Of a DNA stretch of 64,000 nt, positions 36,292 through 44,268 are shown piece by piece. The notes under the pieces are model-generated. The model was given only the letters and a program-made list of their open reading frames with translations. It was not told where the DNA came from and did not search any database. Positions within the stretch are counted from its first letter, which is position 1. The number at the start of each line of letters is the position of its first letter. The position numbers were made by a program, and so were the translations under genes. This stretch comes from Leptospiraceae bacterium (lineage in GTDB: Bacteria; Spirochaetota; Leptospiria; Leptospirales; Leptonemataceae): NCBI GenBank assembly GCA_026418015.1, contig JAOACE010000009.1, positions 62,001 through 126,000 on the forward strand, in the 5' to 3' direction.

Positions 36292-37373
36292 TATACGACT
36301 CTTTTATGAACTAATATTTCTGCATAAGTAGGTAAAGGGAAAAATTTGATTAATTGTTGCATCAAAGGTTTTAATTGTTCCTTATTTTGTATTGCATCGT
36401 TTGCAGAGATAAAAAAAACCGGCACTTTGCGAATATTTTTTTGAAAAGATTCCACATCTCTACAAAAATCTTCGTATATCATTTGGATAAAATCTTCATC
36501 ATAATTTAAAAGATCAATCTTATTAAAAACAATGATACTCTTTTTTTTGAGTAATTCTGGGGAATATTCCGATAACTCCAATTGCAATGTTTTATATTCT
36601 TTTGCCAATTGAATGGAATTTATGTCAAGAATATAGATGATTACATTCACTCTTTCAATATGTTTTAAGAAAGAAATACCTAATCCAACTCCTTTACTTG
36701 CACCTTCTATAATACCTGGAATATCTGCAAGTAAGATTCGTCGTTCTGAAAGATCTTCATTGATATAGAATAAAACACCTAAATTTGGGTTTAAAGTCGT
36801 AAAAGGATAATCTGCGATCTTTGGGTTGTTGGACGTTAACGCTTTTAATAATGTTGATTTACCAGCATTTGGGAAACCAACAAATCCTACATCTGCGATT
36901 AATTTTAAGTTTAATATGATTCTTTTGCATTCTCCGGGTTGACCAGGCTGTGCATATTCTGGTGTTTGATTGACAGGAGAGGCAAAATGTACGTTTCCTA
37001 ATCCGCCTTTGCCTCCTTTTGCAATTAAGACTTTTTTACCAGGAAAGTCCAACTCTCCTAAAATTTCGCGCGAATCGCTATCGAGAATCACCGTACCGAC
37101 TGGTACGCGAATTACTAAATCCTTTCCATCTTTTCCGTGTTGCTTTTGACCTTTACCCTGTTGTCCATTTTCTGCTTTAAAATATTTCTGAGACAGAAAA
37201 TTGTTCAGATTACTTAGAGTTTCGTCCGCGATAAAATAGATGTCTCCACCCTTACCACCATCACCTCCATCTGGTCCACCTTTGGGAACAAACTTTTCCC
37301 GATGGAAGCTTACGCAACCTGGTCCGCCTTTACCAGCTTCTACGGTTATCTCTATTTCGTCTACAAAACTCAC
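36291..37373 (-). CDS. obgE: GTPase ObgE/CgtA
   Basis: Ribosome-assembly GTPase, 360 aa. The glycine-rich Obg fold (FHREKFVPKGGPDGGDGGKG) covers about 1-158. The G domain has GFPNAGKSTLL (G1), DIPGIIEGA (G3) and NKIDLL (G4). It ends right after the G domain, without the OCT domain of some homologues. It starts 2 bases after the rpmA stop. Confidence 0.97.
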   Translation of the reverse strand: MSFVDEIEITVEAGKGGPGCVSFHREKFVPKGGPDGGDGGKGGDIYFIADETLSNLNNFLSQKYFKAENGQQGKGQKQHGKDGKDLVIRVPVGTVILDSDSREILGELDFPGKKVLIAKGGKGGLGNVHFASPVNQTPEYAQPGQPGECKRIILNLKLIADVGFVGFPNAGKSTLLKALTSNNPKIADYPFTTLNPNLGVLFYINEDLSERRILLADIPGIIEGASKGVGLGISFLKHIERVNVIIYILDINSIQLAKEYKTLQLELSEYSPELLKKKSIIVFNKIDLLNYDEDFIQMIYEDFCRDVESFQKNIRKVPVFFISANDAIQNKEQLKPLMQQLIKFFPLPTYAEILVHKRVV

Positions 37374-37375
37374 AT

Positions 37376-37630
37376 TTAGAGAGGATAAACAGAAACTTTT
37401 TGTTTTAATCGATTGATATGTTCAAACTGAACTCTACCATCAATCAAAGCATATAAGGTATGATCTTTTCCTATTCCCACATTTTTTCCTGGGTGTATTT
37501 TGGTGCCTCTTTGTCTAACGATGATGTTACCAGCTTTGACAATTTCTCCACCAAATCTTTTAACACCTAAACGCTTCGATATACTATCTCTACCGTTCTT
37601 CGTTGAACCACCACCTTTCTTGTGTGCCAT
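37376..37630 (-). CDS. rpmA: Ribosomal protein L27
   Basis: 84 aa. The N-terminus [16 protein letters not shown] is the mature-type form, with no hydrophobic extension ending in FFA before it. [17 protein letters not shown] follows. This matters because the gene just upstream encodes Prp, the protease that removes such an extension in Firmicutes. Confidence 0.97.
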   Translation of the reverse strand: MAHKKGGGSTKNGRDSISKRLGVKRFGGEIVKAGNIIVRQRGTKIHPGKNVGIGKDHTLYALIDGRVQFEHINRLKQKVSVYPL

Positions 37631-37640
37631 AAATCTTCTC

Positions 37641-37964
37641 CTATTGTTTTATCATTTGTAATAAAACAGTATTTTTAAAATCATTGCTAATTTTTTTAAA
37701 CATAACAAAAAAAGGATAAATAAAGCGTTCTATCTCTTCGCGCTTTTTTTTATCTTTTTCTGTAATAATAATTCTTATTTTACCACTGTCTTTTTCTAAA
37801 ATAGCATTGTTATATACTTCTTTGAATGCTATATACATTGTTTCTGCCAATGTCGAAACAACTGAACACTCCAAACTAAAAGATTCATCAATCGGAGCAT
37901 GACCCTCTATTATAATATCTTTTAAAAATTTATTCTCATCAAAAATGATTTTAACGACGATCAA
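37641..37964 (-). CDS. prp: Prp-like ribosomal-processing cysteine protease (YsxB family)
   Basis: 107 aa between rplU and rpmA, the classical prp location. The catalytic dyad is visible as His in IEGHAPID (about 22) and Cys in LECSVVSTL (about 33), with the usual spacing. In Firmicutes Prp trims L27, but the L27 here has nothing to trim. The target may be another protein, or the family has a second role. Confidence 0.85.
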   Translation of the reverse strand: MIVVKIIFDENKFLKDIIIEGHAPIDESFSLECSVVSTLAETMYIAFKEVYNNAILEKDSGKIRIIITEKDKKKREEIERFIYPFFVMFKKISNDFKNTVLLQMIKQ

Positions 37965-37965
37965 T

Positions 37966-38277
37966 TTAAATAATAATATCTAATACTTGGAGTTTTTGTA
38001 AATCTTGTCTATGTCCCCATCTTTTAGCATAACCAGTTTTTCTTTTGTATTTAAAACCCCTTACTTTGGGACCACGAAAATTTTGGATTACTTTTAATTT
38101 TACCTTTGCACCATTTACATAGGGTTGACCAACTTTTACTTGATTATCCTTGGATGCCAATAAAACAGAATCGATTTCGAACTCTGCACCTGGTTCCTTA
38201 CCGGTTAATTCACTTACAAAAATCATGTCTTTATGAATTTTATGTTGCTTTCCTTTTAGTTCTATAATTGCAAACAT
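37966..38277 (-). CDS. rplU: Ribosomal protein L21
   Basis: 103 aa from the ATG at 38277, giving MFAIIELKGKQHKI, the canonical L21 start. An in-frame ATG at 38337 adds 20 residues not seen in L21. The C-terminal FKYKRKTGYAKRWGHRQ matches the rRNA-binding part. It is first in the operon, and prp follows with almost no gap. Confidence 0.95.
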   Translation of the reverse strand: MFAIIELKGKQHKIHKDMIFVSELTGKEPGAEFEIDSVLLASKDNQVKVGQPYVNGAKVKLKVIQNFRGPKVRGFKYKRKTGYAKRWGHRQDLQKLQVLDIII

Positions 38278-38387
38278 AGACGCTACCCTTTCTAAGATTT
38301 TGAATAGCCATTTTTTATCCATAGATTTTCGAATCAACTCATTTTTTAATAAATCCGAGCAATTTAATCATTAATTATATATATTAT

Positions 38388-38447
38388 AAAAAAGAGCTGC
38401 CAAAGGCAGCCTACAGGTAAGGTTAAAGGAGAGAGAGTATTAACCTT
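38388..38447 (-). terminator. Two-hairpin element with a - strand terminator upstream of rplU
   Basis: Read on the - strand, an 8-bp stem AAGGTTAA/TTAACCTT (38419-38426 with 38440-38447) is followed by a tight hairpin GCTGCC/GGCAGC (38396-38401 with 38405-38410) and a T6 run (38388-38393). It could terminate the gene at 38638 or serve as an attenuator or leader ahead of rplU, about 115 bases on. The GC content stands out from its surroundings. Confidence 0.6.
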
Positions 38448-38637
38448 AAAGACCATTTTTTTTCAATTTAGTTTTCGGTCAACTTCTTTTTAATTGAATT
38501 TTATTCACTTTTTATCGTAAATTGATAATGAAAAATTCAATGATTCTTTTTAGAATTTATGTTTTAGAACCTGGTTAATTTATAAATTTTATTGATAATT
38601 AAAAAAATTTGTGTTTGGATTCGTTAAATAAATTAAA

Positions 38638-40168
38638 TTAATAAAAATAATAAATATTGATACCTTCTTTATCTTTAATGATTACTTTTTTTGAAACGCT
38701 ATTTACATATTTTTTTTGAATAAATTTTAACAATTTTTCTCGAACCCTTTCATCTTCGTAAAAATATCGATCTTTTTGGTTTATCTCTTCGGGTAGATAG
38801 AAATTAAAACGAAAATGAAATATCACTAAATTTTTATATTTTTTCTCGAAAGAATGAGCTTCGAAAGTTTTTATAAATTCATCTACTTCATCTTCGTGTT
38901 CAAGAACAATTGCTGTATTGTCTATTAGATAAGCTCCTAATCCGCCAGAACCAAAATTGCTATGAAAAATCCATAATGAATTTTTTTTCGCATTATCATT
39001 TAAAGATAAATATAGATGATGGTAAAAATGGTTTAATTTTAAGGTCACATAAAAAGATACCACAGTAAAAAAAAGTGCTATAAACATTGTAAATATTATC
39101 ATATACTGAATGATTTTGTTTTCGTATATTTTATAAAAATTATTGATCAATAAAAAAGATGGATAAATTAAAACACTTAAATATCGTGTTCCAAAATCTG
39201 CACCAGAATCATTAGGTACCAAAACCAAAACTATCATTAAAGAAATCAAAATCGAAAAATAAATCACACTATCTAATAAAGGAAATTTTTTTCTATTTAT
39301 AAAAAATTAATCAATAAAACATATATTTAAAATATCCAACTGGATGGGTCCAAGTTCCCCATAAATTTCCCCAGATAGAAAAAAGTTTTTCTTTAAAATT
39401 TATATTAAAAATTCCTTGTTTATTTGCTTCGAACCTTATTCCAATGATATTTCCATAATAAATAAAATTCACGATAAAAAAAACTAATAAAGAAAACAGA
39501 ACACCAAAGCTAAAAATTAAATATTTTTTTCGATTTTCTTTATCCATTAAATACAATAAAAACAATAAAACAAAGATAAAAATTTGTGTTTCGTACCGAA
39601 AAAATACGTTTAAACCAGTAATTGTACCTAATAAAAATGTTTTACTTTTCGTTAAAGAATCTCTTTTATCCAAGAAAATATATACAAATGAGCTAAAAAA
39701 AAGCGAAAGTGCTAAATCACTAAAAGATAGATATTGAAAAAATAAAGGGGTAAACAAAAATAAAGCTATTAGAAAAAAACTATCAAGATATCTATAAAAC
39801 ATTAGTAAATTTATAAAAAAAATTATTTGTGGAATAACTAGAAAATATTCTTTACCCAATAAATAAATTATTATAGCATTAAAATAACTTAATGCAACAG
39901 GAAAAACACCTCTTAGCGTATATTCATCCACATTATACATTGTAGTGGCCTTTACAGCATATTTGCAAAATTCAAATTCAGAAAGCCATTGACATCTTAT
40001 AACATCATCTTTAAATTGATTGTTAATAACAGCATAAGCTTGAAAAAATTTTGTGCCATTATCTCCATAAAAGGAAATATTAGGATCAATATTCAGATTA
40101 TATAAAATTATCAAAATTATTAGTACAATATATATAAATATTTTATTGAAATTATTAACTATTCTCAT
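38638..40168 (-). pseudogene. Split multi-spanning membrane protein (glycosyltransferase-like)
   Basis: Two ORFs on the same strand, 39311-40168 (285 aa) and 38638-39267 (209 aa), look like one protein of about 510 aa. The first part has many hydrophobic helices and an early acidic motif, FYGDNGTKFFQAY. The second continues with FFINRKKFPLLDSVIYFS and PNDSGADFGTRYLSVL, then a soluble tail. The break at about 39285-39313 holds a TGA and a T6 run where one extra T would restore the frame. The layout resembles GT-C type mannosyl/arabinosyl transferases, which is an inference. It could be a pseudogene or an assembly error. Confidence 0.65.
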
Positions 40169-40502
40169 AAAATAAAGATAAAATTCAAAACAATTGATAC
40201 GTCAATTTTTTAATTAAGCAATTTTCTCTGGTTCGTTTAAAAAGATTGAATTGTTTTAAAAGATCTCATTTTTAGAAATCACAACATTAATATAAAAACT
40301 TTTATTTCTGTTAATACATTTTTAGAATTTAAACTTTAAAATTTTTATTTTAAAATTTAAATAATTTTATAAATTAACAAATGAAATTAAAATAGCGAAA
40401 TGATTTCACTCCTTTTTGTAAATATGTTATAATATAAAAACTGATTTTAAAATGGATGAACGTTTTTATAAGTTTTTTACAATCTATTTAAAACCGAAAA
40501 AT
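40169..40502. other. AT-rich spacer with no gene seen
   Basis: About 330 AT-rich bases between the start of the split membrane protein and the 3' end of mscL. It should contain the membrane-protein promoter. I see no ORF, hairpin terminator or repeat I can support. Confidence 0.5.
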
Positions 40503-40888
40503 TTAAGGTTTCTTTTTTAATTCTTCTAAAATTTCGCGTAAAAGCTTAACATCTTCTGGGGGTTCGGGTGGAGCCAAGTTTTCCTTAGCTTTTTCTCTCT
40601 CTTTTAATTGATTCATTGGTACTACGATAATACTATAATACTATAGATCGCTAATGCAACAATCAGAAAGTTCAAAATAGCGTTGATAAATTTACCAATT
40701 GTCACTGGTCCAATCTTTAAGGCAGAAAAATCCGGAGTACCACCTAGCAAACCAATCAAGGGAGTTATAATATCTACTACCAAAGAATTCACCACTTGGT
40801 TGAATGCAGTGCCAATTATAACTCCAACAGCTAAATCCACCACATTCCCTCTCATGAAAAAATCTTTAAATCCTTTAATAACCCCCAT
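40503..40888 (-). pseudogene. mscL: Large-conductance mechanosensitive channel MscL, frameshifted by an 8-bp duplication
   Basis: The first frame (from the ATG at 40888, after GGAGG) encodes [19 protein letters not shown] and the two membrane helices, then stops after AIYSIIVLS at 40622. The missing C-terminal helix lies in another frame (40503-40616): MNQLKEREKAKENLAPPEPP then EDVKLLREILEELKKKP. At the join the 8-mer ATAATACT occurs twice in tandem (40627-40642). Removing one unit gives [14 protein letters not shown] in a single frame, about 126 aa, the normal MscL length. The truncated form keeps both helices, so it could still gate. It may be a phase-variable state. Confidence 0.85.
40627..40642. 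repeat. 8-bp tandem duplication inside mscL
   Basis: ATAATACT x2, perfect. Not a multiple of 3, so copy number decides the reading frame of mscL. Confidence 0.9.
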
Positions 40889-40930
40889 TGTCAATTTCCT
40901 CCAATATCAAAACATTTTCGCTATTTCGGT

Positions 40931-43369
40931 TTATTTTGTAAAAGTAATGAGTTTGCCTTTATACTGTTCCGTTTTTCCTTGTAGAATCAATAAATCAAAA
41001 TCTTTCTTGTATTGTAATTCAAAATTTTCAAACCGTACAACATCGCTTAATGCTGGATATTTTGCTTTATGGATTTCTTTTTTATTGTTCGTATTCAGTG
41101 TAACAATCATCCAATCTCCCTCGCCTTTTATGTTTAGTTCATATTTTTCGATGCCAGCACTGCCATCCCAATAACTTCCTTTCCAATTTCCTATAAAGCG
41201 ATCCATTCCTTGTCCTGGCATAAAACGATGAGTAACCGATAGCATCTCTGGGTTCAAAAATGCAACCACTGGTCTGGCGTTCTCGGATTCTTTTCCTAGA
41301 TTGGGTTTACTTCTAACTGTATAGAAAAATAAATCTCCTTTTTTGCCTGGAAAATCTTCTTCGTATTTTGTTGTGTTTCCTGCTAAACTCTGAATAAATT
41401 TATAATCTTTTTCGTCTTTTTTCTTTCGATAGATATAGTATTCATCAGAACCTTTTACTTGATCCCATGTTAAGATAACTCGGTTGTTTTTCATCTCTAT
41501 TTTTAGGTTTTGTGGTGGCATTAAAACCTCTCCTGCACGATGAACATTGGGATTTGTATTTCCTACTACAACATTAGAATAATCACTTCTTCCAGCAGAA
41601 TTGATAGCAACAACTGTATAAGCAAAATAATTGCCATTCAGAATCTTTTTATCTTGATCGATGTATTGATTCTCTGATGTTTTAAACGGACCTTCCCACA
41701 TCTTCGCATTATAATCATAACGAAAAACTACGTAAAATTGAGCTGATTCTACTTTATCCCATTTTAGAACAATTTTATCGCGAAATAAACCTGCACTAAT
41801 TTCTGTAATAATAGGTTTAGGAGGTGGTGTAGTCTCGCCGGGAACAGATACTTCGATGGGGTCACTCCATTCTCCAAATTGATTATTTTTTGCTGCTCGA
41901 ATGGAATATCGGTTGATTTGATTTTTTATAGGATTATTATCAACAAAATTGGTTTGATACAATCTCTTATTCCACGTTAACCATTTTTGAGTTTTTTCGT
42001 CCCATCGTCGAATTTGATAATATTCTATATCGGGAATTGCCTGCCAATTGATATATACTATATTGTTTTTTAACCTTCCCTCTATTTGATATATTTTTGG
42101 AATATCTACAACATTGTTCTGATTCGATGCATATCCTGTTACGATCGCTGTTTTTTGTGGATCGGATGTTTTATCTTCTGTAAGAGAAACCACTGCATAA
42201 TTGTAAGAAATATTTGGTACGATGGATTTATCTACATAGGAATTAGAATAAGAATAACCTATAATAGAAAAATCCGAAGCTCCTGGATCTAATCGTAAAA
42301 TCGCGTAGGCTATTGCAACAGAAACGGGTTTCCATGTTATAACAATTCTATCGGGAAATGTACCTTTGGTTGCCGATACATTTTGGGGTGCAGGAATATA
42401 TTGATTGTTAGTTACAATGTTGGTGCTTTCTGGAAGATTGTTGGATGCAACTTCATCGTATAGAACATAAACATAGGGACGCAGTTGTAACCAAGTTCTA
42501 TAAGAAATCCAACCATATCCTTTATTTGCCCAACTGATTCCCCAAGAATTAACTAATTTAAAAGCACCTTTATATCCATTGGGAGATTTGATATTATCAT
42601 CGTATCCTACCAATGTCATTGCATGGCCACCATATTGTTTTCCTCCTGGTGTATCGTAAACATAATTGCCATCACTTCCTAATTGATAAAAATTATCATC
42701 AATCACAATTCCAAATATAATGGGGTTTCCATTGGCAAGCTCAGCTTTTATTGCATCTAAATTATCAAAAGGAATTCTACGAAAAGATTTTGCTCTAAAT
42801 TTTTGTGCAACTTGATGTGCCATAGGTGTTGGTTGAGTTAAATAATCATCTTCGCGATAAGGCATGTATTTCCAAGGAGATGCACCTTTGTTGATGATCA
42901 AATTCAAAGCATCGTGAAAATACGATCCCCGATCTTGACCACCATTAATTTGATTATAGACATAAGCAGGAGAAAATACTCGTTCTCCTTGACCACCCAA
43001 AATTGGAACATCGTACTTCCACTTGTTTTTTTTGTATTCGTAATAAGATTTTGTATAATAAGCACTAGAAAATGCAACACAACTATTCTGTCTTCCTTGA
43101 TTTAAAACAGGAGGCATTTCGGAAGATAAATCCACTTTTTCTGGTAATCCTCTGTGAGAAATCATCGTGCTTTCTGCAAGTGGAACAGATTCGATCTTAT
43201 CGATGGGGTCGGGATTAAAACCACACTTCATTTCGCCAGATTGACATAGATTGGACTGAACCGTTTTTGGATCAAAACGTTCTTGGGTGACAATTCTATT
43301 GATAAAAAATGTTAACACAATGCTCGTTATGATAAATATAAATAAATTTCTATAACCAAATTCTTTCAT
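40931..43369 (-). CDS. Papain-family (C1A) cysteine protease with fibronectin-type repeats
   Basis: 812 aa. One N-terminal hydrophobic segment (about 8-24) acts as a membrane anchor or signal. The C1A domain (about 75-310) has the catalytic Cys in NQGRQNSCVAFSSAY, His in GGHAMTLVGYDD and Asn in KLVNSWGISWANKGYGW. At least three fibronectin type III-like modules follow (about 325-690), each opening like PAPQNVSATKGTFPDRIVIT, plus a C-terminal beta domain of about 90 residues. All catalytic residues are present, so activity on the cell surface or in the periplasm is likely. There is no obvious propeptide of the papain inhibitor type. Confidence 0.87.
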   Translation of the reverse strand: MKEFGYRNLFIFIITSIVLTFFINRIVTQERFDPKTVQSNLCQSGEMKCGFNPDPIDKIESVPLAESTMISHRGLPEKVDLSSEMPPVLNQGRQNSCVAFSSAYYTKSYYEYKKNKWKYDVPILGGQGERVFSPAYVYNQINGGQDRGSYFHDALNLIINKGASPWKYMPYREDDYLTQPTPMAHQVAQKFRAKSFRRIPFDNLDAIKAELANGNPIIFGIVIDDNFYQLGSDGNYVYDTPGGKQYGGHAMTLVGYDDNIKSPNGYKGAFKLVNSWGISWANKGYGWISYRTWLQLRPYVYVLYDEVASNNLPESTNIVTNNQYIPAPQNVSATKGTFPDRIVITWKPVSVAIAYAILRLDPGASDFSIIGYSYSNSYVDKSIVPNISYNYAVVSLTEDKTSDPQKTAIVTGYASNQNNVVDIPKIYQIEGRLKNNIVYINWQAIPDIEYYQIRRWDEKTQKWLTWNKRLYQTNFVDNNPIKNQINRYSIRAAKNNQFGEWSDPIEVSVPGETTPPPKPIITEISAGLFRDKIVLKWDKVESAQFYVVFRYDYNAKMWEGPFKTSENQYIDQDKKILNGNYFAYTVVAINSAGRSDYSNVVVGNTNPNVHRAGEVLMPPQNLKIEMKNNRVILTWDQVKGSDEYYIYRKKKDEKDYKFIQSLAGNTTKYEEDFPGKKGDLFFYTVRSKPNLGKESENARPVVAFLNPEMLSVTHRFMPGQGMDRFIGNWKGSYWDGSAGIEKYELNIKGEGDWMIVTLNTNNKKEIHKAKYPALSDVVRFENFELQYKKDFDLLILQGKTEQYKGKLITFTK

Positions 43370-43398
43370 AATAACTCCTTAAAGTGTATATTATTGAT

Positions 43399-43848
43399 TC
43401 AATCCATTTTGTCAACATTCGTTTGGTTTAAAAAAATAATTTTATTTTCTTTTTGTAATGTCCAAGGTTCTAATGCAAAGGGTTCTTCTTTGTATAACTT
43501 GTATACTACTACATCATTATTATTTGTTTTGGGATCCAAAAAAAGAATGTATCTTCCATCCTCTGGAATAAATTTTAATTTGTTTTCGAAGGTTTCTGGA
43601 TAAATATTGATATAAATATAAAAAACATCGGGAATATTCAGTTTATAAGTATTTTTTAAAATTTTGATTTTTTCCACTATAAGAGTTGCTGTTTTTGTGT
43701 CTTCGAATAAATTTCTCTGTCGAATCACTCTTACATCCCCTACAACAATTAAGTCGCATTCTTTTACTCTTTCTTCTATAGAAATAAAAGGGGGCAATGC
43801 CCAAAGTTGTATCATATTAAATAAAAAAAAGACCATTTGTTTTTTCAT
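43399..43848 (-). CDS. Exported protein of unknown function
   Basis: 149 aa. A hydrophobic start (MVFFLFNMIQLWALPPF) suggests a Sec signal. The body has ERVKECDLIVVGDVRVIRQR, TATLIVEKIKILKNTYK and DGRYILFLDP. This pattern of a beta strand, then VGxV, then ...VEKIKxLK, resembles small secreted beta-barrel domains common in bacteria, but I cannot name the family. It overlaps the upstream gene by 4 bases (ATGA), so the pair is coupled. It sits just upstream of the papain-like protease on the same strand. Confidence 0.6.
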   Translation of the reverse strand: MKKQMVFFLFNMIQLWALPPFISIEERVKECDLIVVGDVRVIRQRNLFEDTKTATLIVEKIKILKNTYKLNIPDVFYIYINIYPETFENKLKFIPEDGRYILFLDPKTNNNDVVVYKLYKEEPFALEPWTLQKENKIIFLNQTNVDKMD

Positions 43849-44120
43849 TTTTTGTCTTTAAGTTTTTTATTTAGACTCTCTATATATTCATTTAGTTCAC
43901 TTAACATTTCTTGAGACCCCATCAACAATAATTCTAATTCGTCTTTTTCTATGTTATAAATGATGGGTGTTTTGATTGCCTCTTGCAGATCAAAGTTCGG
44001 GTCTTTATTTTTAGAAAGTAAATAACTATACCATGTGGCAAGAATGATTTTTAATTGCTGCAAATCCTTTACTTTAATGGTGATAACTTTGTTTTGTTCA
44101 TCGATTTTTTTGGTAGACAT
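43845..44120 (-). CDS. Small cytosolic protein of unknown function
   Basis: 91 aa from the ATG giving MSTKKIDEQNKVITIKV (an ATG at 44138 would add six residues). It is charged and predicted mostly helical, with LQQLKIILATWYSYLLSKNK and a C-terminal coiled-coil-like ELNEYIESLNKKLKDKK. No family recognised. It is translationally coupled (ATGA) to the exported protein downstream. Confidence 0.55.
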   Translation of the reverse strand: MSTKKIDEQNKVITIKVKDLQQLKIILATWYSYLLSKNKDPNFDLQEAIKTPIIYNIEKDELELLLMGSQEMLSELNEYIESLNKKLKDKK

Positions 44121-44222
44121 ATTTTTTCCCTGATTCATGATTTTTTATAACGATTTTATTCTGACAAGTGAATTTTTAAAACAATAAAATTTCTCTTTTT
44201 ATTATAACTAATAGGAAAAAAA

Positions 44223-44251
44223 TTGACATAATTATCAATTTGTTTTATAGT
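44223..44251 (+). promoter_or_regulatory. Sigma70 promoter of icmF
   Basis: TTGACA (44223-44228), a 17-bp spacer, then TATAGT (44246-44251), followed by AAAAAGGGG as Shine-Dalgarno 5 bases before the ATG at 44269. It is the best consensus promoter I see in the window. Confidence 0.75.
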
Positions 44252-44268
44252 TTTAAAAAGGGGTGTTT

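Noticed and set aside
38421-38436. AAAGGAGAGAGAG as a ribosome-binding site for a + strand gene
   Set aside because: It lies in a hairpin loop and no ATG/GTG/TTG with an open frame follows at a suitable distance.
39285-39313. TGA at the break of the membrane protein as selenocysteine or a reassigned codon
   Set aside because: Nearby homopolymer slippage is still required, other genes here end normally at TGA (for example the 27080 gene and truD), and no SECIS-like hairpin is seen.
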